From: JABMRF01 sp964434235 | GTDB lineage: Bacteria > Patescibacteriota > Patescibacteriia > UBA11705 > JABHMO01 | Length of the DNA stretch: 17,476 nucleotides | Assembly: GCA_964434235.1 (NCBI GenBank) | Contig: CAYSUN010000026.1 | Span: forward strand, 1-17,476 | Reading direction: 5' to 3' | Shown: positions 6,073 to 14,827 of the stretch, piece by piece | Layout: each line of letters starts with the position of its first letter | Numbering within the stretch: the stretch's first letter is position 1 | Program-made: the position numbers and the translations under genes | Notes under the pieces: generated by a model | Told to the model about the DNA's origin: nothing | Seen by the model: only the letters and a program-made list of their open reading frames with translations | Database searches by the model: none

Positions 6073-6795
6073 ATGTTAAACATTCCAAGTCTAGAAGACT
6101 TAATGAAAGCTGGTGTGCATTTTGGTCACCAAAAATCAAGATGGCATCCAAAAATGAAACCGTTTATTTTTACAGATAAAAACGGTATTCATATAATTAA
6201 TTTAGAAGAAACTCAGAAAGCTTTAGAAAAGGCTTTGAATTTCGTTAAACAAACTGTGGCCAATGGTGGTACAGTTCTTTTTTTAGGTACTAAAAAACAA
6301 GCTCAATCTATTGTTAAGGAAGCTGCTATTGATTGTGGTATGCCATTCATTGTTAATCGATGGTTAGGTGGAACTATTACAAATTCAAAAAGTGTTTTAG
6401 GTGTGGTTAGAAATTTTCGAAAATTGAAAGAAGATCAAGCTAGTGGAGAAGTTAAAAAATTTACTAAAAAAGAACAGTTACAAATTAGTCGAAAGATTAT
6501 TAAATTGGATACTGTTGTTGGTGGTATTGAAAGTTTGACAAAAATTCCAGATGCGATTTTTATGGTAGATGTAAAGTGTGATAAAACTGCTTTAAAAGAA
6601 GCGATTATTGGGCATGTACCAGTTGTGGCTTTTACAGATACAAACATTAATCCAGAAAAAGTTACATATCCAATTCCAGCTAATGATGATGCTACAAGTT
6701 CAATTAAATTAATTGTTAGTTTAGTGGCTGAAGCTGTTAAAGAAGGGAAAAAAGAAGCTGAAGCTCCAGAAAATACAAAAGTAATTAAAAAATAA
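6073..6795 (+). CDS. rpsB: 30S ribosomal protein S2
   Basis: The 240 residues match S2 throughout and at the usual length (E. coli 241). The N-terminus has LMKAGVHFGHQKSRWHPKMKPFIF (10-33). GTVLFLGTKKQAQ (66-78) and VNRWLGGTITN (94-104) are family signatures, and IPDAIFMVDVK plus the AFTDTN stretch complete the core. The tail is Lys/Glu-rich. S2 joins the small subunit late in assembly, near the head-body junction. It heads a core cluster with tsf, the classic bacterial order. No good Shine-Dalgarno is present: AAGGA (6054-6058) is 14 bases from the ATG, too far to be ideal. The promoter and structured leader upstream suggest control at transcript level or by S2 itself. Confidence 0.98.
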   Translation: MLNIPSLEDLMKAGVHFGHQKSRWHPKMKPFIFTDKNGIHIINLEETQKALEKALNFVKQTVANGGTVLFLGTKKQAQSIVKEAAIDCGMPFIVNRWLGGTITNSKSVLGVVRNFRKLKEDQASGEVKKFTKKEQLQISRKIIKLDTVVGGIESLTKIPDAIFMVDVKCDKTALKEAIIGHVPVVAFTDTNINPEKVTYPIPANDDATSSIKLIVSLVAEAVKEGKKEAEAPENTKVIKK

Positions 6796-6810
6796 AAATA
6801 AGGTTATTTT

Positions 6811-6839
6811 TGAGAAGTTGATAAAATTATTGCTTCTCA
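6811..6839 (+). promoter_or_regulatory. hairpin between rpsB and tsf
   Basis: TGAGAAG (6811-6817) and CTTCTCA (6833-6839) form a 7-bp stem around a 15-base loop in the 62-base rpsB-tsf gap. No T-run follows, so it is not a standard terminator. It could be a partial attenuator or an RNA-processing site that sets the S2 to EF-Ts ratio. Confidence 0.45.
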
Positions 6840-6857
6840 GTTACCATTTATAATTAT

Positions 6858-7445
6858 ATGGCAGACGTACAAATAATTACAAAATTACGTGCTCAAACAG
6901 GTGCTGGTATGATGGATTGTAAAAAAGCCTTGGATGAAGCTGGTGATGATTATGATAAAGCTTTAGATGTGCTTCGAAAAAGAGGTGAAGCTAAAGCTGC
7001 CAAGAAAATTGCAGAAAGACAAACAAAAGAAGGTATAGTTTACTCATATATTCATTCTAATAATAAAACTGGAGCGATGATTTCACTTCATTGTGAAACT
7101 GATTTCGTAGCTAAAACTGATGACTTTAAAAGTTTAGCACATGATTTAGCAATGCAAATCGTGGCGATGTCTGCAGAATATTTAAATCCAGAGCAAGTTC
7201 CAACTGAAGTTTTGGATAAGGAAAAAGAAATTTATCGAGAACAATTAAAAAATGAAGGCAAGCCAGAAGACATGATGGAAAAAATTCTAGAAGGTAAATT
7301 AAATAAGTATTATGAAGATGTTTGTTTAATGAAACAAAATTTTATCAAAGATGACAAGATTAAAATCGAATCCTTGCTTACTCAGATGATTGCCAAAACT
7401 GGTGAAAAAATTGAAATTGGTCAGTTTGCCCGTTTTGAAATTTAA
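6858..7445 (+). CDS. tsf: translation elongation factor Ts (short form)
   Basis: EF-Ts recycles EF-Tu by exchanging GDP for GTP. The 195-residue protein starts with a UBA-like domain (VQIITKLRAQTGAGMMDCKKAL, about 4-25, then DDYDKALDVLRKRGEAKAAKK). It continues with the core motif CETDFVAKTDDF (79-90), which carries the TDFV residues that contact EF-Tu. It lacks the second core subdomain of the 283-residue E. coli protein and is close in size to the short Thermus form. The C-terminus ends with GEKIEIGQFARFEI, typical of the family. ATG 6858 is preceded by TATAATTAT and no Shine-Dalgarno. It lies 62 bases after rpsB and is probably cotranscribed with it. Confidence 0.97.
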   Translation: MADVQIITKLRAQTGAGMMDCKKALDEAGDDYDKALDVLRKRGEAKAAKKIAERQTKEGIVYSYIHSNNKTGAMISLHCETDFVAKTDDFKSLAHDLAMQIVAMSAEYLNPEQVPTEVLDKEKEIYREQLKNEGKPEDMMEKILEGKLNKYYEDVCLMKQNFIKDDKIKIESLLTQMIAKTGEKIEIGQFARFEI

Positions 7446-7470
7446 TAAATGAAGTTAGCTATTAATATAT

Positions 7471-8283
7471 ATGCAAGTTGCGGAAGTTCAATTTTCGACT
7501 TGGGATAAAGTTTATTATTTTAAACTTAAAGGTTCAGATCAGGACTTTGAAGGCCAAGTTAATGTTGGTGATTATGTTGTTGTTGAAACAAAGCTTGGTG
7601 TTGAATTGGGAAAAATTCTTGGTTTGAAAGCTTTATCTGAAGAACAGGTTGCCAAGTTTGAAGAAGCCATTAAACCAATCGTGCGAAAAGCAACAAAAGA
7701 AGATATTGAAGTTGTTTTAGAATATAAAAAAGAAAAAAATAAAGCTTTTAGTGATTGTCGAAGTTTAATTAAAAAGCATAATTTGCCAATTAAATTGGTT
7801 GATGTGCATTTTACTTTTGATGGTAGCCGAATCACTTTTGCTTTTATTGCTGATGGGCGAGTTGATTTTCGTGATTTGTTAAAAGACTTAATTAAAATTT
7901 ATAAGAAAAATATTCGTCTTCAACAGTTAGGGATTCGTGATGAAATAAAAATTACGGGTGATATTGGTTGTTGCGGACGAGATGTGTGTTGCCGAGGTTT
8001 TTATAAAGATTTAGGTAATGTTACATCTGATCTTGCTGATTTACAGCAAGTTGCTCATCGAGGTTCTGATAGACTTTCTGGCGTTTGCGGACGTTTGAAA
8101 TGTTGTTTAACGTATGAAAAGGATTTGTATGAGAAATTAGCAGAAAAAATGCCCATGATTGGTGATAAAATAAAAACTAAACATGGCAAGGGTGAAGTTT
8201 TGAGCTGGCATGTACTGAAGGGTACGGTGGACGTCTTGCTTGAAGATAAAGATACTATTGTTGAAGTGCCTATTGAAAAGTAG
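7471..8283 (+). CDS. PSP1-domain protein (RicT/YaaT-like)
   Basis: The 270 residues show the PSP1/RicT signature. An N-terminal beta domain (1-60) is followed by a basic region, then LQQLGIRDEIKITGDIGCCGRDVCC (150-174) and LSGVCGRLKCCLTYE (202-216). Cysteines C167, C168, C173, C174, C206, C211 and C212 correspond to those that bind iron-sulfur clusters in the Bacillus RicAFT complex, which affects RNA processing by RNase Y. RicA and RicF are not nearby, so the partner here is unknown. The segment between the cysteine groups reads HRGSDRLSG where Bacillus has a longer NPTKISG type. The C-terminus (228-265) looks like a small SH3/KOW-like barrel (GDKIKTKHGKGEVLSW). No Shine-Dalgarno. It follows tsf by 25 bases, likely the same operon. 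Confidence 0.92.
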   Translation: MQVAEVQFSTWDKVYYFKLKGSDQDFEGQVNVGDYVVVETKLGVELGKILGLKALSEEQVAKFEEAIKPIVRKATKEDIEVVLEYKKEKNKAFSDCRSLIKKHNLPIKLVDVHFTFDGSRITFAFIADGRVDFRDLLKDLIKIYKKNIRLQQLGIRDEIKITGDIGCCGRDVCCRGFYKDLGNVTSDLADLQQVAHRGSDRLSGVCGRLKCCLTYEKDLYEKLAEKMPMIGDKIKTKHGKGEVLSWHVLKGTVDVLLEDKDTIVEVPIEK

Positions 8284-8300
8284 GCTCTTTTTTATTTTTT

Positions 8301-8309
8301 TGCTATAAT
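8301..8309 (+). promoter_or_regulatory. extended -10 promoter for pheST
   Basis: TGCTATAAT gives an extended -10 with consensus TATAAT at 8304-8309, just after the preceding stop codon. No good -35 lies at 16-18 bases, which extended -10 promoters can tolerate. Transcription from near 8316 would include the whole repeat-rich leader before pheS. Confidence 0.45.
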
Positions 8310-8323
8310 TAAATAAACTACAT

Positions 8324-8417
8324 ACAAGATATGCAAGATTGTATTCAAGACATTACAAGATATGCTTAAGATTTTATCTGGCACAATCTTGTAATTTTTC
8401 TTGTCCATCTTGTAATT
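8324..8417 (+). promoter_or_regulatory. repeat-rich pheS leader, possible attenuator
   Basis: The leader contains several CAAGAT-type elements on its left side (8325-8330, 8334-8339, 8346-8350, 8356-8361) and complementary TCTTG elements on its right (8387-8391, 8399-8403, 8408-8412). The best pair is ATTACAAGAT (8352-8361) with ATCTTGTAAT (8386-8395), a perfect 10-bp stem with a 24-base loop followed by a T-run to 8399. A second ATCTTGTAAT (8407-8416) competes for the same left arm, and ACAAGATATGC occurs twice (8325, 8356). Alternative pairings of this kind suit attenuation, but no T-box signature or Phe-rich leader peptide is clear. Confidence 0.5.
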
Positions 8418-8422
8418 ATATT

Positions 8423-9457
8423 ATGCTTAAAGATTTACAAAAACTAAAAATTGAAGCTAGTGAAGCGATTGCTAACGCTAAATCTATTCAAGAGTTGGAG
8501 CAAGCTGAGCTGAAATATTTTGGTCGAAAAGAAGGTCAGCTCAATAACATTTTAAAAAGTTTAAAAGAACTTGACCTTGAGGAAAAGAAAAAGTTTGGGC
8601 AATTAGCCAATGAAATCAAAGAAGAACTTGTTTTGCTTATTGTCAACAAAAAAAATGAATTACAAAAAATTGAAATAGCTCAAGAGTTGGAAAATGATTT
8701 TATTGATACTTCTTTGCCTGGTAAAAAAATAGCTAAAGGTAGTTTACATCCGCTTTCAATTGTTCAATATGAACTTGAGGATTTATTCAAATCATTAGGT
8801 TTTATGGTTTTGGATGGTCCAGAACTTGAAAGTGATTATTATAATTTTGAAGCATTAAATATTCCAGTTGATCATCCAGCTCGTGATACGCAAGATACTT
8901 TTTATGTCAAAAATCAGGAAAATGAAAAAATGGTTTTACGGACTCATACTTCGCCAGTTCAAGTTCGAGCTATGCAAAAGTACGGAGCACCACTTCGAGC
9001 AGTTGTGCCAGGCCGAGTTTTTCGTTATGAATCCATTGATGCTTCACATGATAACACTTTTAATCAGCTTGAAGGTATTATGATTGATAAAAATATTTCT
9101 ATTACAAATTTAATCGCAGTGATGAAAACTTTGCTAAAAGGAATATTCAAAAAAGATGTTAAGGTTAGATTGCGCCCAGGTTATTTTCCGTTCGTTGAAC
9201 CAGGGTTTGAATTGGATATAAATTGTTTGATTTGTGGTGGCAAGGGTTGCAGTGTTTGTAAACAAACTGGTTGGGTGGAATTATTGCCTTGCGGAATGGT
9301 TCATCCTAATGTTCTTCGAGCTGGTGGAATTGACCCTAACGAATATTCTGGTTTTGCTTTTGGGCTTGGTTTGACGCGCTTGGTTATGATGCGTTATGGC
9401 ATTGATGATATCCGTCATATTAATTCTGCTGATCTGCGATTTGTTAAACAATTTTAG
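8423..9457 (+). CDS. pheS: phenylalanine-tRNA ligase alpha subunit
   Basis: PheS, with PheT, charges tRNA-Phe as an alpha2-beta2 enzyme. The 344-residue product has the N-terminal coiled coil that grips tRNA (about 1-90) and the class II catalytic core: THTSPVQVRAM (174-184), FRYESIDASHDNTFNQLEG (200-218, motif 2), and GFAFGLGLTRLVMMRYGI (310-327, motif 3). C268, C271, C276 and C279 form a CxxCxxxxCxxC knuckle seen in many bacterial PheS. I start at ATG 8423, where the homologous N-terminus begins. The frame is open a further 28 codons upstream, but that stretch is the repeat-rich leader and has no family match. No Shine-Dalgarno. pheT follows after 25 bases. Confidence 0.97.
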   Translation: MLKDLQKLKIEASEAIANAKSIQELEQAELKYFGRKEGQLNNILKSLKELDLEEKKKFGQLANEIKEELVLLIVNKKNELQKIEIAQELENDFIDTSLPGKKIAKGSLHPLSIVQYELEDLFKSLGFMVLDGPELESDYYNFEALNIPVDHPARDTQDTFYVKNQENEKMVLRTHTSPVQVRAMQKYGAPLRAVVPGRVFRYESIDASHDNTFNQLEGIMIDKNISITNLIAVMKTLLKGIFKKDVKVRLRPGYFPFVEPGFELDINCLICGGKGCSVCKQTGWVELLPCGMVHPNVLRAGGIDPNEYSGFAFGLGLTRLVMMRYGIDDIRHINSADLRFVKQF

Positions 9458-9482
9458 TTTTATAATTTACAAATTTACTTAT

Positions 9483-11921
9483 ATGCAAATTTCATTAAAT
9501 TGGCTAAAAAAATATATTGATGGTTTGGATGAAATAGATCCCAAAGAACTTGGTTTGAAATTAACTATGGCAACTGTTGAAGTTGAAAGCATTGTTAATC
9601 AAGCGGATCTTTTGTCTGGCGTAGTTGTTGGGAAAATCACAAAACTTGAAAAGCATCCAGATGCTGATCGTTTGCAAATAGCTTATGTTGATATTCAGGA
9701 AAAAGAAGTCAAAGTAGTTTGTGGTGGATCGAATTTAAGTGAAGGTATGCTAGTCGCTTTAGCTCAGTCTGGGGCCAAAGTTCGTTGGCATGGTGAAGGT
9801 GATTTGATTGAACTTAAACCAACCAAAGTTCGAGGAGTTGAAAGTGAAGGTATGATTTGTGCTAGTTCAGAAATTAGTTTAACCAGCTTGTTTCCAGCCA
9901 AAGAAGATTCAGAAATCGTTGATTTAAGTGAATTGAATTTAGAAGTCGGTGCACCATTGGCCAAAGTCCTTGGGCTAGATGATGTGCTTTACGAAATAGA
10001 TAATAAGTCATTGACGAATCGACCTGATTTGTGGGGGCATTATGGTATGGCCAGAGAAGTTTCCGCAATTTATAATTTAAAATTAAAAGATTATAAGATT
10101 GAAAAATTTAAAACGAAAAAAGAAATTGATTTAAAAATTAAAATAAAAAATAATGCAGATTGTTCTCGCTATATTGGTGTAGCACTTCAAGGTGTTAAAA
10201 TAGGGGAATCGCCTAAGTGGCTTAAAAAGAATTTAGAAGCTGTTGGTCAAAAATCAATCAATAATATTGTGGATATTACAAATTATATAATGTTTGATTT
10301 GGGTCAGCCTTTGCACGCTTTTTCAGCTGATAAAATTATTGATCAAGAAATTATTGTTCGTCGGGCCGATAATAAAGAAAAAGTAATTACACTCGATGGT
10401 GAAGAACAAGAATTAAATGAGCATGATTTAGTTATTTCTGACAAAGAAAAAGCAGTTGCCATGGCTGGGGTAATGGGTTTAAAAAATTCAGAAATTGATG
10501 AAAATACCGAGACTGTTATTATTGAATCAGCTAATTTTGATCCAGCTTTAATTAGAAATACAGCTAATCGTTTTAATTTAAGAACTGAAGCAGCTATTCG
10601 ATTTGAAAAAAGTTTAGATCCAAACTTGGCAGAAACAGCTTTATTACGAGCAGTTAATTTAATTCAGGAAATTATTCCTGAAGTGGAAGTGGTTAGTGAA
10701 ATGATTGATGAAGGTAGCTTTAGTCTTGAACAATGTCCGATTGAATTGACTTGGGATTTTATTAACAGTCGAATTGGAGAAAATTTGGATCAGCAGTTAA
10801 TTATTAAAAATTTAGAAAATCTTGGATTTACAGTTAAAAGTACTAAAAAGGCGATTGAAGTCAAAATTCCGACTTGGCGAGCAACCAAAGATGTTTCAAT
10901 TAAGGAAGATATTATTGAGGAAATTACTCGGATTTATGGTTATGATAATTTGAAGCCAGCTATGCCAACTGTGGCCATTGAGTATAGAGAAGACAATGAA
11001 CTTCGAAAATTAGAAAGAAAAGTTAAAGATATTTTAACCCAAAGTTGCAGTGCAAATGAAGTATATTGTCATTCTTTTGTTGAAGAATCTTGGCTTGATA
11101 AATTGGGAAAAAATGTTAATCATGTTGAATTATCAAATCCTTGGTCTGAAGGTTTGGGGTTAATGAGACAAAGTTTAGTACCAAATCTTTTGCAAAAAGC
11201 CAAAGAAAATTTAAGATATTTTGAAACGATAAATTTTTTTGAGGTTGGCAAGGTTTTTCTAAAAGATCAACCTGGTGAAAGTATCCGCTTTGATTCAAAG
11301 GATTTTTTACCAGCCCAACCTTTAATGGCAGTCGGTATAATTAGTCAGTCAGATGAAGAAAATCCTTATTATATTGCCAAAGGTATAATTGAAGCAATAG
11401 CAGAAAGGTTGCAATTAAAATTAGAATTTTTCCAAACTCCAGATCTTGCAGTTTGGTGCCATCCTAAACAATCCTTGGAAATATTAATTGGTAAAAAAGT
11501 TATTGGATATTTTTCTACTTTGCATCCAAAGGTAAACGAATTAATGGATTGTAAAAATAAAATTGCTATTTGGCAATTGAATTTAAGTGAACTTTTAGAG
11601 GTTTTGCCAGAAGTGAAGAAATATCAACCATTAGCTAAGTATCCAAGTGTTTATTTGGATTTATCAATTATTGTTAATGAAAAAGTTGAATGGAGAGAAA
11701 TTAAATCATTAGTTTTATCAATAAATACTCAAATTATCAAGAGTGTTGATTTGCTCGATGTGTTTAAAAATGGTAAAATAGAATCAGGTAAAAAGAGTAT
11801 TACTTTTCGGACGACTTATCAATCAGATGAGCGTACTTTAGAGATGAATGAAGTGGAAAAAATTCAAAAAAATATCATTGAGCAACTAGCCAAAGCTGTT
11901 GATGCTCAGGTTAGAAAATAA
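9483..11921 (+). CDS. pheT: phenylalanine-tRNA ligase beta subunit
   Basis: The 812-residue beta subunit (E. coli about 795) starts MQISLNWLKKYIDG, the normal N-terminus, so ATG 9483 is chosen over in-frame codons back to 9396 that lie inside pheS. In order come the EMAP/OB tRNA-binding domain (about 40-155, with KLEKHPDADRLQIAYV and VCGGSNL), the B3/B4 editing domain (around 200-400, with INNIVDITNYIMFDLGQPLHAF), the B5 domain (around 405-480), the catalytic-like core, and a C-terminal FDX-ACB anticodon-binding domain (about 718-812, KYQPLAKYPSVYLDLSIIV). It forms the heterotetramer with PheS. No Shine-Dalgarno; the start is in an A/T-rich context. The 85-base gap that follows shows nothing notable. 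Confidence 0.97.
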   Translation: MQISLNWLKKYIDGLDEIDPKELGLKLTMATVEVESIVNQADLLSGVVVGKITKLEKHPDADRLQIAYVDIQEKEVKVVCGGSNLSEGMLVALAQSGAKVRWHGEGDLIELKPTKVRGVESEGMICASSEISLTSLFPAKEDSEIVDLSELNLEVGAPLAKVLGLDDVLYEIDNKSLTNRPDLWGHYGMAREVSAIYNLKLKDYKIEKFKTKKEIDLKIKIKNNADCSRYIGVALQGVKIGESPKWLKKNLEAVGQKSINNIVDITNYIMFDLGQPLHAFSADKIIDQEIIVRRADNKEKVITLDGEEQELNEHDLVISDKEKAVAMAGVMGLKNSEIDENTETVIIESANFDPALIRNTANRFNLRTEAAIRFEKSLDPNLAETALLRAVNLIQEIIPEVEVVSEMIDEGSFSLEQCPIELTWDFINSRIGENLDQQLIIKNLENLGFTVKSTKKAIEVKIPTWRATKDVSIKEDIIEEITRIYGYDNLKPAMPTVAIEYREDNELRKLERKVKDILTQSCSANEVYCHSFVEESWLDKLGKNVNHVELSNPWSEGLGLMRQSLVPNLLQKAKENLRYFETINFFEVGKVFLKDQPGESIRFDSKDFLPAQPLMAVGIISQSDEENPYYIAKGIIEAIAERLQLKLEFFQTPDLAVWCHPKQSLEILIGKKVIGYFSTLHPKVNELMDCKNKIAIWQLNLSELLEVLPEVKKYQPLAKYPSVYLDLSIIVNEKVEWREIKSLVLSINTQIIKSVDLLDVFKNGKIESGKKSITFRTTYQSDERTLEMNEVEKIQKNIIEQLAKAVDAQVRK

Positions 11922-12006
11922 AAACAAAAAGTACAGATAGACAAATTGTTGGAATTCTTAAGTGAATTTGGATCAGTAATAAGTTTGTTTGTGCAGTTAT
12001 AATTAT

Positions 12007-12276
12007 ATGTTAGAAAATAGCCAAGACTTATTTTATCTTGTAATGGCATTTTGTGTTTTGTGGTTTACGGTTTTTATTTGCATTGCTTTGTATTATTTAA
12101 TAAAAATACTTAGACAATCAAATCAAGTTGTAACAGAAGTGCGAGAAAAATTGGCCATGCTAACAAATGTTTTTAGTTTTTTAAGGAGTGATTTAATCAA
12201 AAAAACTTTTGCTAGTTTGATAATGGCAGTAAAGAATAACCAAGCTAAAAACAAAAACAACAAAAAACAAAAATAA
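12007..12276 (+). CDS. small single-helix membrane protein
   Basis: The 89-residue product has one strong membrane helix (about 9-35, FYLVMAFCVLWFTVFICIALYY). A helical charged stretch follows (about 36-70), and the tail is rich in Lys and Asn (KNKNNKKQK). The arrangement, a membrane anchor followed by an amphipathic helix, resembles DUF948/YtxG-like proteins, but the match is loose. I start at ATG 12007, preceded by TATAATTAT exactly as before tsf, rather than a GTG six codons earlier. Its stop lies 2 bases before the VirD4-like gene, so the two are surely cotranscribed and may be translationally coupled. It could be an accessory membrane partner of that ATPase. Confidence 0.75.
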   Translation: MLENSQDLFYLVMAFCVLWFTVFICIALYYLIKILRQSNQVVTEVREKLAMLTNVFSFLRSDLIKKTFASLIMAVKNNQAKNKNNKKQK

Positions 12277-12278
12277 AT

Positions 12279-14801
12279 ATGCCAAGCGTCGAGTTTGATA
12301 TGTCTTTTCTAAATGTAGTTTTTGAAAGTCCATACTTTATGACAGGATTAGGATTTATTGTCCTAATTTTTTTGTTGGTCGCCGGAGTTTTAATTTTAAG
12401 AAAATTCGTACTTGGTAAAAATAAAGTATCAAAATCTTTTGCCAGAAAATTATTGTTAATTTTAGTTCCAAAACATACAGGTGATAAATCAGAAGAAAGT
12501 GGAGTGCTTAGTTTGCAACAAATTCAGGAAAAATTGGGTGTAATGGAAACCCTACTTTCAACGATTGCTGGACTTAAACCAGAAAGAGGTTTTAAGTCTT
12601 GGCTCTTCGGACATAAAGACGTGTTTGCTTTGGAGTTGGTCGTGTTGAAAGGTAAAATAAATTTTTTTGTGGCTGTACCAGCTCATTATCAAAATTATCT
12701 TGAGGAACAAATTAATGCTCAATTTCCAGACGCTTTTATTGAAGAATTGCCAGATTATAATATTTTTTCAGCCAAAGGTTTTATTAAGGGGACAATGCTC
12801 AATTTAGCTAGGCCGAATTTTTTACCTATTAAAACTTACAAAAAATCAGATTCTGATCCACTAAATGCCATTACCAGTGCACTAACAAAAATAGATGAAA
12901 AAGATGGTGCGGCAATTCAAATAATTATTAAATCTGCCTATAAAGGTTGGAGGAATCTTGGTATTCGAGTAGCTTCTAAAATGCAACAAGGTAAAAATTT
13001 TGATGATGCCTTGGCTGAAGTTAAAGGTGGTGTCCATGGTGTATTCAAAAGTTTCGCGAAAGCAGCTAAAGTTAAAGATCCTGCTCGGCCAGAACAAGTG
13101 GAACAGTATCGGCTTTCTCCAGCGGAGGAAGAAGTGGTCAAGGGTATTGAAGAAAAATGTGGAGAAGCAGGAGTTGATGCAAATTTGAGAATTATTGTTT
13201 CTAGTGAGAATCAAGCAAAAGTGGATGCTTATCTTAATAATTTGTCCAATGCTTTTTCTCAGTATAATACATTTAAAAAAGGTAATAATTTTGAATCAGT
13301 TTCTCGTCCGCAAAAAAGATTGATTAATGATTTTATTTACAGAAATTTTGATGAAGGACGGAACTTTTTAGTTAATACTGAAGAATTGACCAGCTTGTAT
13401 CATTTTCCTTTTCCTCGAATTAATGAGACACCAAATATCAAATGGCTTGAGTCACGCAAGGCTGCTCCGCCGGATAATGTGCCCAAAGAAGGTGTGCTTC
13501 TTGGTTACAATATGTACCGTGGACGTCGAACTGATATACGCATGACAAGAGAAGATCGACGAAGACATTTATATACTATTGGTATGACTGGTACGGGTAA
13601 GTCTTTTTTGATTATGGGGATGTGTATGCAAGACATTGCTAATGGTGATGGTTGTTGTTACATTGATCCGCACGGAGATGCGATTGATCATATCCTCAGC
13701 CGTGTGCCAAAAGAAAGAGCTGAAGATGTTGTAGTTCTTGACCCTGGTGATATTTCTAGACCAATTGGTTTGAATCTTTTGGAATTTAAAACGCAGGAAG
13801 AAAAGACTTTTGCTATTAATGAATTAATGGCCATTTTTGATAAACTTTATGATTTAAAAGCAACAGGTGGTCCGATGTTCGAGCAGTATTTCAAAAATTC
13901 AGCTGCCTTGATTATGGCTGATCCAGCTTCAGGTTCAACGATGTTAGAAATTTCTCGAGTATTGGCTGATGATGAATTTAGAGCAATGAAACTTTCCAAG
14001 TGTAAAGACATGCTAGTAAAGAATTTTTGGGAAAAGGAAGCCCAAAAAGCTGGTGGTGAAGCTTCTTTGGCCAACATGGTTCCTTACATTACCAGTAAAA
14101 TGGCTCCGTTTATCAGTAATGATTTTATTAGGCCGATAATTTCTCAACAAGAAAGTACAATTGATTTTGCTAATATAATGAATTCAAAAAAGATTTTATT
14201 GGTAAAATTGGCTAAAGGTAAAATTGGTCAAACAAATTCAGATTTACTTGGTATGATTGTGGTTGGAAAACTTTTGATGGCTGCTTTGGCTCGTGGTGAT
14301 TTGCCAGAAGAACAGCGAGAAGATTTTTATTTATATGTTGATGAGTTTCAGAACTATTTAACTGACAGCATGGAAATTATTTTGTCTGAAGCTAGAAAAT
14401 ATCGTTTAAGTTTAAATGTAGCTCATCAATATGTTGGGCAATTAGTTAAAGGTGGTGATACTAAATTTAAAGATGCAATTTTTGGTAATGTGGGAACTAA
14501 GTGTTCTTTCCGAATTGGTGTGGATGATGCGGAAGCTATGACCAAGGAATTTGCTGGAGTTTTTAATGAAAGTGATTTCTTGAACATGCCAGCTTATAAT
14601 TGTTATGTTAAATTATTAATAGATAATGCTAATCCGCCAGGTTTTAATATGGCGACAAATGGACCTAATGATATCCCTGGAATTCCTCCAGAAAATCGTG
14701 AATTGGCCAAGGCTATTAGTAAATTATCAAGTTTGAAATATGGAAAAGACAAAGAGATAGTAGAAATGGAGGCTTCTGAAAGATTACGTCAGTTTAGTTA
14801 A
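12279..14801 (+). CDS. VirD4/TraG-like (HerA/FtsK superfamily) DNA-translocating ATPase
   Basis: The 840-residue protein has one membrane helix near the N-terminus (about 20-43), a family-specific N-terminal region (60-330, with FFVAVPAHYQNYLEEQI), and a C-terminal motor domain like type IV secretion coupling proteins. Walker A is GMTGTGKS (435-442). YIDPHGD (461-467) follows, Walker B is YLYVDEF (684-690), and SEARKYRLSLNVAHQY (703-718) carries the usual arginine and sensor glutamine. Such proteins form membrane-anchored hexamers that pump DNA. No relaxase, VirB4 or pilin gene is visible nearby, and its setting between pheT and dnaX suggests a chromosomal role such as DNA uptake or transfer. 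No Shine-Dalgarno; an A-rich stretch precedes the ATG. Confidence 0.9.
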   Translation: MPSVEFDMSFLNVVFESPYFMTGLGFIVLIFLLVAGVLILRKFVLGKNKVSKSFARKLLLILVPKHTGDKSEESGVLSLQQIQEKLGVMETLLSTIAGLKPERGFKSWLFGHKDVFALELVVLKGKINFFVAVPAHYQNYLEEQINAQFPDAFIEELPDYNIFSAKGFIKGTMLNLARPNFLPIKTYKKSDSDPLNAITSALTKIDEKDGAAIQIIIKSAYKGWRNLGIRVASKMQQGKNFDDALAEVKGGVHGVFKSFAKAAKVKDPARPEQVEQYRLSPAEEEVVKGIEEKCGEAGVDANLRIIVSSENQAKVDAYLNNLSNAFSQYNTFKKGNNFESVSRPQKRLINDFIYRNFDEGRNFLVNTEELTSLYHFPFPRINETPNIKWLESRKAAPPDNVPKEGVLLGYNMYRGRRTDIRMTREDRRRHLYTIGMTGTGKSFLIMGMCMQDIANGDGCCYIDPHGDAIDHILSRVPKERAEDVVVLDPGDISRPIGLNLLEFKTQEEKTFAINELMAIFDKLYDLKATGGPMFEQYFKNSAALIMADPASGSTMLEISRVLADDEFRAMKLSKCKDMLVKNFWEKEAQKAGGEASLANMVPYITSKMAPFISNDFIRPIISQQESTIDFANIMNSKKILLVKLAKGKIGQTNSDLLGMIVVGKLLMAALARGDLPEEQREDFYLYVDEFQNYLTDSMEIILSEARKYRLSLNVAHQYVGQLVKGGDTKFKDAIFGNVGTKCSFRIGVDDAEAMTKEFAGVFNESDFLNMPAYNCYVKLLIDNANPPGFNMATNGPNDIPGIPPENRELAKAISKLSSLKYGKDKEIVEMEASERLRQFS

Positions 14802-14827
14802 TAAAAAAATAAAAATAAAATAAAATT

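Noticed and set aside
5991..6179. Open frame overlapping the rpsB leader and start
   Set aside because: It is out of frame with rpsB, has no binding site, and lies in the structured leader; the rpsB frame is certain.
8339..8422. In-frame 28-codon extension of pheS containing SCNFSCPSCN, which looks like a radical-SAM cysteine motif
   Set aside because: The cysteines come from three TCTTGT repeats of the leader. The stretch has no start signal or other radical-SAM residues, and PheS proteins begin at the downstream ATG.
9396..9482. Upstream in-frame extension of pheT
   Set aside because: It lies mostly inside pheS in another frame, and the resulting 29 residues are unlike any PheT N-terminus; ATG 9483 starts the canonical sequence.
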